DNA of 64,000 nt from Alteromonas sp. BL110 (GCF_003443615.1 NZ_CP031967.1:372001-436000), one strand, 5' to 3'. Positions 8,387 through 18,193 are shown, counted from the stretch's first letter. Made by a program: numbers and translations. Notes: a model not told the origin generated them from the sequence alone.

Positions 8387-8659
8387 GTAAAAACCTGATT
8401 TATCCTTTGTTTAGTTCAATATCGCTCCCGTAAGTAGGTGATGGCCTAAGAACGCAAATACACATGCATGATCTTTCGCAAGTTTCTTTAAAATATCATC
8501 TGGTGGTGTATTGTTAACGTAGAACTAGGATTTAGTGTGGATAAAAAACTTAAGCCATATGCAGTTTAAAGGATGGCAGTTAACTGGATTTTAGTTTTTC
8601 TCTGGCGCATTTGTTAATCAAAGGCTTCAGTAAATGGATCACGAAGAAGGATTATTCGA
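8387..8659. other. intergenic region upstream of lipoprotein gene
   Basis: The 388-bp gap 8272-8659 holds the rpsP leader and promoter at its left end. The rest is AT-rich and shows no recognised gene. AAGGA about 10 bases before 8660 is the ribosome-binding site of the lipoprotein. A nine-codon frame ending on that ATG is probably chance. Confidence 0.5.
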
Positions 8660-9154
8660 ATGAAATTATCATCACTCATACTCGCTACATCAATTGCTCC
8701 ACTTTTCGCGTGTTCATCCGCTACAGATATGGTCACACAACAAGCAGAAGTCCAACCCAATGAAGCTCGTATAGACTTTTTCGCTAACCGCGGAGAAGCC
8801 TTTGACAATAAGCGAGAGTACGTAAAGTTGATGTGTTTTAACCAACGCCCTAACGGTGCGTTAGTTCTTCGGGATGTTGAGCCGGGAGAGCATGTTCTAT
8901 TTGTTCAAGCCAGTGTCGTAAACACTGACCTGCCTGATGGTACCACTCGCGAGGCGATAGTTAGGCTAGATGTAAACTTAGAAGGCGGCAAGCGTTACTC
9001 GCTCAACCAATCTCGTGACCATCACGATATGAAAGTATGGCTCCAAGAAACGGATTCTGGCGTCCCAGTTTCTGACATCGTTACAACCCGTGTTGAATAC
9101 CCAAAATCGGTGGGAAATTTACGCCTTGAACAATGCAAGGAAGGCACAGTTTAA
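8660..9154 (+). CDS. predicted lipoprotein, unknown function
   Basis: The 164-residue protein starts with a lipoprotein signal peptide: Lys2, a hydrophobic core and lipobox LFAC with Cys18. The mature part is beta-rich with segments such as VLRDVEPGEHVLFVQ and RYSLNQSRDHHDMKVWL, suggesting a small periplasmic beta-sandwich. No family is recognised. A strong AAGGA precedes the ATG. It is monocistronic and is the first gene of the block that separates rpsP from ffh. Confidence 0.75.
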   Translation: MKLSSLILATSIAPLFACSSATDMVTQQAEVQPNEARIDFFANRGEAFDNKREYVKLMCFNQRPNGALVLRDVEPGEHVLFVQASVVNTDLPDGTTREAIVRLDVNLEGGKRYSLNQSRDHHDMKVWLQETDSGVPVSDIVTTRVEYPKSVGNLRLEQCKEGTV

Positions 9155-9179
9155 AAGTACTCGCTTTTTTCAATAACGA

Positions 9180-9854
9180 TTATAGACGACGCAGGGTTAC
9201 ACTTGCGTCGTTGTAGTCGTAAGGAACGTTTTGCCACTGTACATTTTTCAGCTTTTGTGACTTTGAATCTTCTGCCTCAGCAAGTTTGTTCGAGTTGAGT
9301 ATTAAGCTGGGAAAGCCTTGTGCACCGATGCTGCGTGATAGCTGAATTTCTTCATTTAATTTCTCAATCGTACTTTCACTATTAAGCTCTAACTCAAAAC
9401 GCTTAGCATCAAGCCCTATTTCTTTAGCAAATGCTATCAAGGTATCAAAATCCGAAGGGTTTCTTGCGTTCAAGTAATACCCTTCTTGAATTGCCTTGAT
9501 CATTGCTTGCTCTAATACTTTTGCTTCATCACTATCTTTAGCCTGCGCTTTTGCCGCAAGAACCGCGCGACAAGAAGGATAGGTTGAACGACGAGGCTGA
9601 CATTGCGTCCAAAAATCGTAATTAAACTGGGTGCCTGGTACTCGTTCTTGAATAGTTTTCCAGTATCCAGCAATAGTAAGCTTCATCTGTTCAGGCATCG
9701 GTACGCTACTATCTGGTGCAAGACCGCCAAGTAAATAGACAGCCTCAATATCACTGGGCAAGTCCCTTTGTATTTTTTCCCAGGCGGGAACAAACGCCCA
9801 GCACCAGCTGCACATTGGGTCGTGCACGTAATATAAAGTTCGCTTCTCTTCCAT
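9180..9854 (-). CDS. DsbA-family thioredoxin-fold protein (CSWC)
   Basis: The 224-residue protein begins with a beta strand followed by DPMCSWCWAF, a CxxC redox motif at Cys15-Cys18. The helical insertion, and the cis-Pro region near GAQGFPSLIL, match the DsbA/FrnE-like fold. There is no signal peptide, so it is probably a cytoplasmic oxidoreductase or isomerase. The frame extends to a TTG at 9908, but an AAAGGTGA ribosome-binding site precedes the ATG at 9854. The substrate is unknown. Confidence 0.85.
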   Translation of the reverse strand: MEEKRTLYYVHDPMCSWCWAFVPAWEKIQRDLPSDIEAVYLLGGLAPDSSVPMPEQMKLTIAGYWKTIQERVPGTQFNYDFWTQCQPRRSTYPSCRAVLAAKAQAKDSDEAKVLEQAMIKAIQEGYYLNARNPSDFDTLIAFAKEIGLDAKRFELELNSESTIEKLNEEIQLSRSIGAQGFPSLILNSNKLAEAEDSKSQKLKNVQWQNVPYDYNDASVTLRRL

Positions 9855-10038
9855 CAATGTCACCTTTGCTGGCCGCTGCCTAACGAAAACACTTAATTCT
9901 TTACTCAAGTTAACGCTACATAAATTTAGCTTTATTAATTTACTGCGTTACTCGTTTAATGCTTCACTAAATTCTCATCCCAGCGTAAATACTGTCGCTG
10001 TAGTCGCATTGGTTACGTCCAATGTACACGCTTTACCG

Positions 10039-10044
10039 TATAAT
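10039..10044 (+). promoter_or_regulatory. -10 element before ABC exporter
   Basis: A consensus TATAAT lies about 70 bp upstream of the ABC exporter start. No good -35 sits at 16-18 bases, so the promoter is weak or activator-dependent if real. Confidence 0.35.
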
Positions 10045-10064
10045 CCAATCATCAATGTCAAATG

Positions 10065-10090
10065 GCGCTTTAAAGATAGCGCTTTAAAGA
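10065..10090. repeat. tandem 12-bp direct repeat
   Basis: GCGCTTTAAAGA occurs at 10065-10076 and 10079-10090, a 14-bp period with the CTTTAAAG core palindromic in each copy. It sits between a TATAAT and the ABC exporter start, where an operator could act. This is inference; the repeat itself is exact. Confidence 0.6.
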
Positions 10091-10114
10091 AGTAATGCAC
10101 GCAAAGAGGTAATT

Positions 10115-11929
10115 TTGACGACACCGCTACCAACCGTATCAACAAAGCAAGTCTTACAGTGGATTGGCTCACATTTACTTCAATATAAAACGAGAGTTGT
10201 AGGCGCTGTCATTGCCCTTTTTACCGCAGCTATCGCATGGCTTTTGCTTGGACAAGGCATTAAATACGCGATAGATAGCGGCTTTATCGAAAATGCCGCC
10301 GACACCTTAAACAAAGCTACGGTTATGGTGCTTGCTATAACCATCATCGCCTGTTTGGCAACTTATGCGCGCTTTTACTTAATGACTTGGCTCGGTGAAC
10401 GGGTTAGCGCTGACATTAGAAACCAAGTATATGCGCATCTTCTCTCGCTGCCACCGTCATTTTTCGCAGAGCTTCGAACTGGAGAAGTAATATCTAGATT
10501 TACCAGCGATACAACAATCATCCAAACTGTAGTGGGAATGAGTTTATCCATGACGCTGCGTTCTATTGTCACCTTCGTAGGTGCATTGGCGTTAATGACC
10601 TTTTCCAGCCCACTGCTAACATTTTGTGTAATTGTTGCCGTGCCGGCAGTACTCGTTCCAATTAAAGTACTCGCGCCCCAAGTTCGTCGTTATGCAAAAG
10701 CAAGCCAAGACAAAGTGGCAGATCTAGGCGCGCGTATTGATGAAAGTTTACATGAAATAATGACAGTTCAAGCTTACACAGCTGAAAATGCCGAACGCCT
10801 ACATTTTTCTAGAAAAGTGGAGCTTGCTATGGACGTAGCCAAAAAGCGTATCCATTACCGTTCATTGTTAATTGGCTGCATTATGTGTATCAGCATGACA
10901 GCTATAATTTTTATCGCGTGGGTAGGTGCAAGGCAAGTACTCGACGGAACCATGACGGTCGGCGAGCTTTCAGCTTTTCTTTTCTATGCCGTTATGGCTG
11001 GCGGCAGTGTAGCCACAATTAGTGAAGTCATAGGCGAAGTACAGCGTGGTGTGGGGGCAAGCGAACGTTTATACGAACTATTTACTACTGAGTCAGCTAT
11101 CAAACCTGTATCAGATGAGGCGAAGAAAATTACCGAGCCTGAGCACGCAGTAGAATCTAACCTCAGAGAGGTTGATGATAAGGTTTTAATTTCCAAGGCC
11201 GCCCCAAGAATTCAGTTGGACAAGGTCAACTTTGCATATCCAGATAGTAAACCTTTGTTTGATAACTTGAACATTGATATACAAGCCGGAGAACGCCTTG
11301 CTTTAGTTGGCGCGAGTGGTGCAGGTAAAACCACCCTCTTTCAATTGCTAATGCGTTTTTACGACCCAAGTAGCGGGCAAATTCTGTTTAACGGAACGCC
11401 TATTAATAAAATGCCCATTGATGTCTTGAGGCGACATATTGCGATAGTAACCCAAGAGCCCGTGGTGTTTGCAGATACTGTAATGGAGAACATTCGTTAC
11501 GGCAGTCCTGAAGCAACAGATGAAGCCGTCGTAAATGCTGCGAAGCAAGCCTTTGCTCACGAATTTATTGATAGCCTTGATGAACGTTATAGCACCCAGT
11601 TAGGCGAAAGGGGCGTGAAGCTTTCTGGTGGGCAAAAACAGCGTATCGCTATAGCGCGCGCTATTTTAGCCGACCGACCAATCTTACTTCTTGATGAAGC
11701 AACAAGTGCCCTTGATGCCATGAGTGAGCGTATGGTTCAGCAAGCCATAGATAGATTAATGGTAGGTAAAACAAGCATTGTCATTGCCCATCGTCTAGCC
11801 ACAGTACAGCATGCAGACCGTATTCTGGTCATGGATAAAGGTCAGGTTGTGGGAAGTGGCAATCACGCCTCTTTGATGAAAAGCGATACCCTGTACAGGG
11901 AATACGCTGAACTGCAATTGCTTAGCTGA
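10115..11929 (+). CDS. ABC exporter, fused permease and ATPase (MsbA-like)
   Basis: The 604-residue half-transporter has an N-terminal six-span exporter domain (about 20-320) and a C-terminal ATPase with Walker A GASGAGKTT, signature LSGGQKQR and Walker B ILLLDEATSALD. It should homodimerise in the inner membrane and export a lipid or amphipathic substrate, which is not identifiable. The start is TTG, placed 4 bases after AGAGGT; no ATG occurs near the N-terminus. It is upstream of, but not tightly linked to, the RND pair. Confidence 0.92.
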   Translation: MTTPLPTVSTKQVLQWIGSHLLQYKTRVVGAVIALFTAAIAWLLLGQGIKYAIDSGFIENAADTLNKATVMVLAITIIACLATYARFYLMTWLGERVSADIRNQVYAHLLSLPPSFFAELRTGEVISRFTSDTTIIQTVVGMSLSMTLRSIVTFVGALALMTFSSPLLTFCVIVAVPAVLVPIKVLAPQVRRYAKASQDKVADLGARIDESLHEIMTVQAYTAENAERLHFSRKVELAMDVAKKRIHYRSLLIGCIMCISMTAIIFIAWVGARQVLDGTMTVGELSAFLFYAVMAGGSVATISEVIGEVQRGVGASERLYELFTTESAIKPVSDEAKKITEPEHAVESNLREVDDKVLISKAAPRIQLDKVNFAYPDSKPLFDNLNIDIQAGERLALVGASGAGKTTLFQLLMRFYDPSSGQILFNGTPINKMPIDVLRRHIAIVTQEPVVFADTVMENIRYGSPEATDEAVVNAAKQAFAHEFIDSLDERYSTQLGERGVKLSGGQKQRIAIARAILADRPILLLDEATSALDAMSERMVQQAIDRLMVGKTSIVIAHRLATVQHADRILVMDKGQVVGSGNHASLMKSDTLYREYAELQLLS

Positions 11930-12071
11930 ACCGCCTGTGGTGCTATACGGTACAAACAATTAGGTTAACCAATCGGCTATTAAACATCCGTTTTGGTCAT
12001 ACAAAAATAAAGGGTTTACCGCTCTCTACAGCGACGAGCAGAGTAAACTCAACTAACGCTACGGGTTTAAA

Positions 12072-13130
12072 ATGAAATATTCAGTCTATGATGCATTAAA
12101 GACATGGACACGTCTTTGTGCTCTTTTTTTAGTGATGGTATCAACTGCGAACGCGCAGTTTATGGGCGACAGACAGGCCAAGCTTGTTGTAACCAAGCCC
12201 ATTCAATTTATGAACGAAACACGGAAAGTAGAAGCGGTTGGCAGTGCAGAAGCCGTACGCTCTATCGTGTTGTACCCTGCCGTTTCTGATGAAGTAACAG
12301 AAATCAACTTCGTACCAGGCCAATCGGTGGAGAAAGGTAAGGTTCTGGTTCGCCTTGACGATAGACGGCAACAAACTGCCTTGAAGCGCGCTAAGCTTAC
12401 TCTAGAAGATGCCCAGCGCACGGTAGAGCGCTTAGCCTCAAGCTATAAACAAGGTGCAGTGCCCGTTAGTGAACTAGACCTAGCACGCACTCAGCGCGAC
12501 CTTGCTGAGGTCGCACTAGAAGAAGCGAAAGCAGATTTAGAAGACAGACATATTGTTGCGCCATTTGACGGTATTGTTGGCATTACCGATGTTGAGGTAG
12601 GCGATCGGATTAACGAACAAACAGTCATCACCACACTAGACAACCGAAGCAAGCTATTTATCAACTTCAAAGCGCCTGAAGCCGCCCTTCCTGTTTTGCT
12701 AAATGCACCGAGCGTCACACTTGAACCTTGGAGCGACAAAGAGCAACTGGTGAAAGCCGAAATAGCGCAGGTCGATTCTCGTATTAATGAAGCTGATCGC
12801 ACTCTTCGTGCGCGCGCATTATTAGATAACTCTTCGGATAAATTCCGTCCGGGTATGAGTTTTAGAGTTAATTTGAGCATTGAAGGTGATCGCTACGCGG
12901 CCGTGCCTGAAGCCGCATTACTATGGGGAGCAACCGGCGCTTACATTTGGCTTGCTGAAGACGGGAAAGCTAAACGTGTGGACGTAAGTGTCCACCAGCG
13001 TTTAAGAGGAACCATTTTAGTTTCAGGCGATATCGAAGAGGGTGATGCGTTAATTTCAGAAGGTGTTCAGCGCTTACGTACAGGCCAAGAAATTACCACT
13101 GAACTGGCCGGAGGGCCTCAAGGTGAGTGA
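12072..13130 (+). CDS. RND efflux periplasmic adaptor (membrane fusion protein)
   Basis: The 352-residue HlyD-type adaptor has an export signal (hydrophobic core then TANAQ), a biotinyl-lipoyl hairpin (VTEINFVPGQSVEKGKVLVRL), a short coiled coil (about 85-150), and beta-barrel and membrane-proximal domains (IVGITDVEVGDRI, FRPGMSFRVNLSI). It should link the inner-membrane pump encoded by the next gene to an outer-membrane channel. No outer-membrane factor gene is present nearby, so TolC or another channel elsewhere is needed. The stop overlaps the pump start. Confidence 0.95.
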   Translation: MKYSVYDALKTWTRLCALFLVMVSTANAQFMGDRQAKLVVTKPIQFMNETRKVEAVGSAEAVRSIVLYPAVSDEVTEINFVPGQSVEKGKVLVRLDDRRQQTALKRAKLTLEDAQRTVERLASSYKQGAVPVSELDLARTQRDLAEVALEEAKADLEDRHIVAPFDGIVGITDVEVGDRINEQTVITTLDNRSKLFINFKAPEAALPVLLNAPSVTLEPWSDKEQLVKAEIAQVDSRINEADRTLRARALLDNSSDKFRPGMSFRVNLSIEGDRYAAVPEAALLWGATGAYIWLAEDGKAKRVDVSVHQRLRGTILVSGDIEEGDALISEGVQRLRTGQEITTELAGGPQGE

Positions 13131-16100
13131 TCCAAATCTATCGTCTTCAGTCAGCGACCTTCCCTCACTGTCGATACGACGCCCAGTTTTAATCGTCGTT
13201 TTAAACTTGCTTATTGCTATTGCAGGTCTTGCTGCTTTGAGCGGGCTTGAAGTGCGGGAACTTCCTGATGTTGATACTCCCCGTGTAACTGTTACTGCCG
13301 AGTTTCCTGGTGCCTCGCCCGAAACAGTCGATGCTGAAATAACGGGACGTCTCGAGGGTGCTGTAGCCCGCGTTAGCGGTGTAAAGAATATTTCAGCTCA
13401 AAGTGAGGAAAACTCATCACGTGTACGCGTGGAATTTCGTCCCGGCGTCAATTTAGAAGATGCAGCGAATGAAATACGCGAATCGGTAAGTCGCGTGCAG
13501 CGTCAACTTCCTGAGGATGTAGAGCAAGTGGCAATTATTCGCGCAGACAGCGATGCCCAAGCGGTTGTTAGCCTTGCTATTTCTAGTGATACATTGGATA
13601 TGGAAACCCTCACCGAGCGGGTCGATACAGACGTAGCCCCTTTGTTTCTCAGTATTCCAGGCGTCGCTGACGTTACTCTAAACGGTGACAGAGAGCGTGT
13701 ATTGCGCGTGTCCGTTGACCCGCTTCGCCTTACCAGTTTTAGCCTTTCAATGAGTGATATAGCCGATGCCTTATCGCTCGCGCCTTTTGATGTTCCCGCT
13801 GGCAGTATACAGTCGGCCGAACAGGCACTTATCGTGCGCGCAGATGCAACGTCAGTTTCGGCAGAAGATGTTGGTAACATTGTTGTGAGCGGGGATATTC
13901 GCATTAATGATGTCGCCAGTGTTTATTTCGGCCCCGCCGATACTACCAGCGTAGTTCGCTTAGACGGCACACCAGTTATTGGCGTAGGAGTCATTCGACA
14001 AGCTAGCTCTAATACCATAGAAATTTCTGATGAAGTGCTAGCCATGGTCAAAGACCTAGACAAGCGCTTCACCGACATGCATATCACGGTAACGGCAGAC
14101 GACGCAGAGTTTATTAGAGATTCTGTAAAAGAAGTTGTGATATCGCTTAGCCTTACCGTTGCTTTAGTGGTAGTGACGTTATTGGTATTTATTGGTTCAT
14201 GGCGCGCGACCATTGTTCCGGCGCTTTCTATCCCTGTTTCACTGGCAGGTGCTTTGGCAATTATATGGGGCATGGGATTTTCAATTAACATCCTTACCCT
14301 GCTCGCCCTTGTTTTGGCCACGGGTATGATTGTGGACGATGCGATTGTTGTTTCTGAAAATATTCAGCGTCGCAGAAGTATGGGGTTAGGTGCTCGTGCT
14401 GCCGCCGTAATTGGTACCCGGGAAGTATTTTTTGCGGTAGTGGCAACTACTGCAGTGCTTGCCTCTGTATTTATCCCCATCGCATTTCTTCCGTCAACCG
14501 CTGGGCGATTGTTTAGAGAGTTTGGCGGCGTATTAGCAGGCGCTGTCGTAATCTCTTCTTTTGTTGCGCTTTCTTTGGTGCCTGCACTTACCGCACGCCT
14601 TAAAGTAAAAGAAACGAAAGAAAACGGTTTGTTTAGTAAAACTTTTGGCCGTTTTGGTAATGCATGCCTTGGTATATATCAAGCTTCACTGTTAAAAGCC
14701 CTTAAATACGGCTGGGTAGTAGGCATACTTAGCCTAGCCGCTGGCGGTGGTGCTTATATACTGTCACAAAATATCGATAATGAGCTTTTGCCGAGCGAAG
14801 ATAGAGGCACAATCCGGATATTTGCTCGAGGCCCTGATGGCGCGGGGCTGAACTTTATGGATAGACAAGCCGAGAAAATGGAAGAACTGCTGCTTCCTTA
14901 TGTTGAAAACGGCACCATAGATTCGATTTACACGGTAGTAGGTTCATGGGATCCGAACATTGTATTTATTACCGCTCCGCTTAAGCACTGGGATGAACGG
15001 GATAAATCACTTCAAGATGTCGTTAACGAAATCCGCCCTAAACTACAGCAAATTCCTGGTGCGCCTGGCAACGCCTTTGGTGGCAATAGCCTTAATTTGC
15101 GTGGTCAAGGTGGCGGTTTGGAGATTGCGCTTACCGGTGATACCTATGAAAACATTTTTCTAGCAGCGCAAAACTTTTCCCGGCAGCTTGAGGAAAAGCT
15201 GCCCGAACTTGGCAGACCCAGAATTAGCTATGACCCTACTCAACCACAGATGCGCGTAAATATAGACCGCCGTCGTGCAGAGGAGTTGGGCGTGCCGCTT
15301 ACCGACATCGCCAGTACGCTGCGCGCTGCTGTTAATGGCGATGATATTGCCGATTTGAACGTAGGCGACCAAGCTATTCCTATTATGTTGCAAACGAATA
15401 ATCGCAGTACGCTAGACCCGTCAGAGCTTACCAGTTTGTATGTAAAAAGTGTCGACGGAAACCTAGTGCCCCTTTCTAGTGTTGCATTTATTAGCGAAGA
15501 AGGCGTTGCTGCTGAACTAGAACGTCAAGCCCAGCGACGGGCAATAAAAGTGGAGATGGAACTGCCAGAAGATGTGGCACTTAGTGAGGTAGTAGATCAA
15601 ATACGTGCGCTAGCGCTAGATACTTTGCCCGATGGCATCGGATTAGTCTTTTTAGGTGAAGCACAAACCTTTGAAGAAACGTCTAAGCAGGTTGCCCTCA
15701 CCTATATCTTAGCTTTTGTTATTGTATTGCTTGTACTAGCCGCCCAATTTGAAAGCGTTAATAGCGCTGTTGTAGTTATGCTGACTGTGCCCTTTGGTAT
15801 TGCTGCTGCGGTTTATGCGCTGTTTTTAACCGGCACTAGTATTAACATTTACTCGCAAATTGGACTGGTTATGTTAATTGGTCTACTTGCCAAAAATGCT
15901 ATCCTGCTGATTGAGTTTGCGGACCAGCTTCGCGATAAAGGTTTTGGTATCTACGACGCTATCGTTGAAGCCGGAAAAGTGCGTTTGCGCCCCATTATGA
16001 TGACCTTGGTATCTACCATTTTAGGAGGCCTTCCGTTAATACTATCAACAGGAGCAGGTGCTGAAGCACGTAATGCTATTGGCTGGGTTGTGTTTGGCGG

Positions 16101-16239
16101 CCTTGGTATTGCAGTGGTATTTACTCTTTACCTTACGCCTGTACTTTACCTAGCACTAGCACGCTTTACCAAACCTCGTGCAGATGAAAGCGCTAAGCTT
16201 GAAAAAGAGATGGAAGAAGCTAACGCGCAGCACTCTTAG
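13123..16239 (+). CDS. RND multidrug efflux permease (AcrB/MexB superfamily)
   Basis: The 1038-residue proton-driven pump has 12 spans in two repeats and two large periplasmic domains. The proton relay is intact: the TM4 pair in GMIVDDAIVV and the TM10 Lys in LLAKNAILLIEFA. Its N-terminal RRPVLIVVLN resembles the HAE1 subgroup. The frame runs upstream to 13063, but GGAGGG (13110-13115) sits seven bases before the GTG at 13123, which overlaps the adaptor stop, so translation is coupled. The substrate cannot be inferred. Confidence 0.95.
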   Translation: MSDPNLSSSVSDLPSLSIRRPVLIVVLNLLIAIAGLAALSGLEVRELPDVDTPRVTVTAEFPGASPETVDAEITGRLEGAVARVSGVKNISAQSEENSSRVRVEFRPGVNLEDAANEIRESVSRVQRQLPEDVEQVAIIRADSDAQAVVSLAISSDTLDMETLTERVDTDVAPLFLSIPGVADVTLNGDRERVLRVSVDPLRLTSFSLSMSDIADALSLAPFDVPAGSIQSAEQALIVRADATSVSAEDVGNIVVSGDIRINDVASVYFGPADTTSVVRLDGTPVIGVGVIRQASSNTIEISDEVLAMVKDLDKRFTDMHITVTADDAEFIRDSVKEVVISLSLTVALVVVTLLVFIGSWRATIVPALSIPVSLAGALAIIWGMGFSINILTLLALVLATGMIVDDAIVVSENIQRRRSMGLGARAAAVIGTREVFFAVVATTAVLASVFIPIAFLPSTAGRLFREFGGVLAGAVVISSFVALSLVPALTARLKVKETKENGLFSKTFGRFGNACLGIYQASLLKALKYGWVVGILSLAAGGGAYILSQNIDNELLPSEDRGTIRIFARGPDGAGLNFMDRQAEKMEELLLPYVENGTIDSIYTVVGSWDPNIVFITAPLKHWDERDKSLQDVVNEIRPKLQQIPGAPGNAFGGNSLNLRGQGGGLEIALTGDTYENIFLAAQNFSRQLEEKLPELGRPRISYDPTQPQMRVNIDRRRAEELGVPLTDIASTLRAAVNGDDIADLNVGDQAIPIMLQTNNRSTLDPSELTSLYVKSVDGNLVPLSSVAFISEEGVAAELERQAQRRAIKVEMELPEDVALSEVVDQIRALALDTLPDGIGLVFLGEAQTFEETSKQVALTYILAFVIVLLVLAAQFESVNSAVVVMLTVPFGIAAAVYALFLTGTSINIYSQIGLVMLIGLLAKNAILLIEFADQLRDKGFGIYDAIVEAGKVRLRPIMMTLVSTILGGLPLILSTGAGAEARNAIGWVVFGGLGIAVVFTLYLTPVLYLALARFTKPRADESAKLEKEMEEANAQHS

Positions 16240-16249
16240 AAGGTTCCCC

Positions 16250-16280
16250 CGCTTAGGTAGGCGCTGTGCCTATTTAAGCG
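16250..16280 (+). terminator. stem-loop after RND operon
   Basis: CGCTTA/TAAGCG and TAGGC/GCCTA pair around a GCTGT loop with a small internal loop. No T-run follows, so it may be a stability hairpin rather than a terminator. Confidence 0.35.
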
Positions 16281-16398
16281 GTGTTTAGGCGGTGCTAGTG
16301 CCGTATTTCCATGTCCAAGCCGTGCTTAAACCCAGTCAAACCGAGATTAGGCAGTTACTTTGCCACTCTGTGTACACCAAGAACTAAAAGAGATGACT

Positions 16399-16446
16399 AA
16401 GCTAAGGGCGTAATAACAAACATAAATGTTATTACGTCCTTAGCTT
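16399..16446. terminator. 20-bp inverted repeat between convergent genes
   Basis: Two arms of 20 bases (16399-16418 and 16427-16446) are complementary with one G/T mismatch and an 8-base loop. It lies between the RND pump and the convergent hydrolase; CTTTTT follows within 10 bases on the + strand. It probably ends transcription on the + side at least. Confidence 0.6.
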
Positions 16447-16515
16447 GGGCGCTTTTTGTTAAAATACTGCACGAATAAGAAAGACAAATTAATCGCGATA
16501 TAAGAACTAAACTTC

Positions 16516-17766
16516 TTAATGGCTTTTACAGAAAGTTTTAGTCTTACCAGTGAAGGCTAGCAACTGACCGACCATTCTATCGAAGTAAGGGTTATAGGTG
16601 AGCCGCGCGTACACTCTTTCTTCCTTATCGCTGACAAGCGCGTTGTTCTCTATCTCTGGTTTAAATCCCCAGGGCCCATACCATACGTCTTCTCCTGCTC
16701 TGCAGCGCGCTTCAGCATCACTTCCTTGTCCGTTGTCACAAATGCGAAACCTACTTTCCGTTCCATACAAGATGTTATGTTCAGAAAAAAGAGTACTCAT
16801 ATGAGAGGCCGCACTAATTCGCTGCTCGGGTAAGTCCATGGTTTGCATAATGAGGGTATTATCGGATACCTCAGGTACATTTTCACCTTGCCACAATAAA
16901 CATTTACGTGGATGAATGAAATTATCTCTGAATTGTTCAGCGATCTTTATAGTATCCACAACACTGTCTTTTTCGGCCACCACCATCAGCACAGGAAGAT
17001 TTAAAGTTCGCTTTTCTTCTTCTGATTGAGAAAACAAGTCTTGAAGCACGTTTACGCTTTCCTGATAGGCAGCGAACCCCGGCATAGCCGTGGAATTATA
17101 ACGACTTGGATTGTCTTCCTCTTCTACATTAGGCCAAGGAAACAATGAATCGATGTAAGGCGCCAGGCGGGACACAAAAAAGCGTGACTTAAAGGCCGGT
17201 GAAAAATGCATGAGCCCCTTAATATCGAGCTCTTCGGCCATTGAAAAACTTGCAATAGTGGTTAAATTAGCACCCGTCGAGAAGCCCCCAACGTAGAGGT
17301 TATCTACTTCTTCAGAAAACAGCCTTATGTGGTGATTTGTTTCTGCCTGCCACTGCTCATAGCTCACGTTTAGCATATCCCCTGGCTTTGAGCCATGACC
17401 CGGTAACAATATACTTCTTACATGAATGCCTTCATCACACATAGCGTTTGCTACATCGCGAAAAAAATAAGGTGAATCGCCAAGGCCATGAACCAGCAAC
17501 ACACCGATGTCTCGGTATTGTGTACCACATTCAAAAGGCATATTCATTGATATCTCTTTTGCTTGGTTATCAGAAATAAATGTTCTGTGTTCAAGAAGAT
17601 AACTTTCGACATTATCCAAGTAGTTATCGAAAGGCTGAACACCAACCGGAAAGGCCTGAGTGCTGGCACTGAATTGAGAACTGTGCGACGAATGACACCC
17701 GCTTAATGAGAACAGCGCAACAGAAGCAGCGCACACGTGCACTGCTTTAAAAGTAAATTTAGGCAT
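16516..17766 (-). CDS. lipoprotein alpha/beta-hydrolase
   Basis: The 416-residue protein has a lipoprotein signal (lipobox LSGC, Cys24) and then an alpha/beta-hydrolase domain. LLVHGLGDSPYFF supplies the oxyanion region, GFSTGA gives nucleophile Ser163, LPGHGSKPGD matches the serine aminopeptidase/monoglyceride-lipase style cap entry, and EKDSVVD is a likely acid region. It is expected at the membrane facing the periplasm, acting on an ester or acyl substrate. The tail after about 330 has an unusual Cys-containing stretch. Function beyond esterase or lipase type is unknown. Confidence 0.85.
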   Translation of the reverse strand: MPKFTFKAVHVCAASVALFSLSGCHSSHSSQFSASTQAFPVGVQPFDNYLDNVESYLLEHRTFISDNQAKEISMNMPFECGTQYRDIGVLLVHGLGDSPYFFRDVANAMCDEGIHVRSILLPGHGSKPGDMLNVSYEQWQAETNHHIRLFSEEVDNLYVGGFSTGANLTTIASFSMAEELDIKGLMHFSPAFKSRFFVSRLAPYIDSLFPWPNVEEEDNPSRYNSTAMPGFAAYQESVNVLQDLFSQSEEEKRTLNLPVLMVVAEKDSVVDTIKIAEQFRDNFIHPRKCLLWQGENVPEVSDNTLIMQTMDLPEQRISAASHMSTLFSEHNILYGTESRFRICDNGQGSDAEARCRAGEDVWYGPWGFKPEIENNALVSDKEERVYARLTYNPYFDRMVGQLLAFTGKTKTFCKSH

Positions 17767-17800
17767 GGTTAACGTATAGGTTTATGGTAATGAAAAGCGA

Positions 17801-18193
17801 TTATTGCAGTGTATCTTTACCCGAAACCAATGCCTTAGCGAGTAATTTATGAGTAAGTAATGAAAGAAGCTCGGTTTCTTCTTCACTTCGCTCGCCATCT
17901 ACACCAGTAATCGCCATAGCTACCTCTAACGTTTTTTCTGCATTAAACGATAGATCGTTTTTAAGACTTTTTAAGAAAGTAACAGTATCGCCAGTATCGA
18001 TGGCTTTTCGAGCTTGATAGATAGTGTCGTTTAGAAATGCTTCGCGACAGATTGGGCTTTGCCAATCTAACGATTCAACCATAGCATTCAAGTAGTCTTG
18101 TTCGGTCAAGGTTACCATTCCATCGACCTGATAAAGTAAAACTGAAAGTTTGATAAGGGCTTGGTTAAAACTTTGTTGTTCTGATAATTGCAT
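17801..18193 (-). CDS. TerB-like domain protein
   Basis: The 130-residue all-helical protein carries the paired acidic helix-loop motifs of the TerB family (DGMVTLTEQDYL and DGERSEEETELL), which are metal-binding in TerB relatives. It has no signal peptide or membrane span. TerB-like proteins occur in tellurite-resistance and many stress or defence contexts. It lies downstream of the condensin-like operon on the same strand but is separated by 461 bp and a hairpin, so a functional link is speculative. Confidence 0.75.
   Translation of the reverse strand: MQLSEQQSFNQALIKLSVLLYQVDGMVTLTEQDYLNAMVESLDWQSPICREAFLNDTIYQARKAIDTGDTVTFLKSLKNDLSFNAEKTLEVAMAITGVDGERSEEETELLSLLTHKLLAKALVSGKDTLQ

Noticed and set aside
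8633..8662. Nine-codon frame ending on the ATG of the lipoprotein gene
   Set aside because: It has no ribosome-binding site of its own and contains the Shine-Dalgarno of the lipoprotein gene; stop/start overlap is probably chance.
12491..12880. Antisense frame inside the RND adaptor gene
   Set aside because: Ser/Arg-rich shadow of a well-supported gene with no ribosome-binding site; similar antisense frames at 13503-13904 and 13923-14321 were dropped for the same reason.
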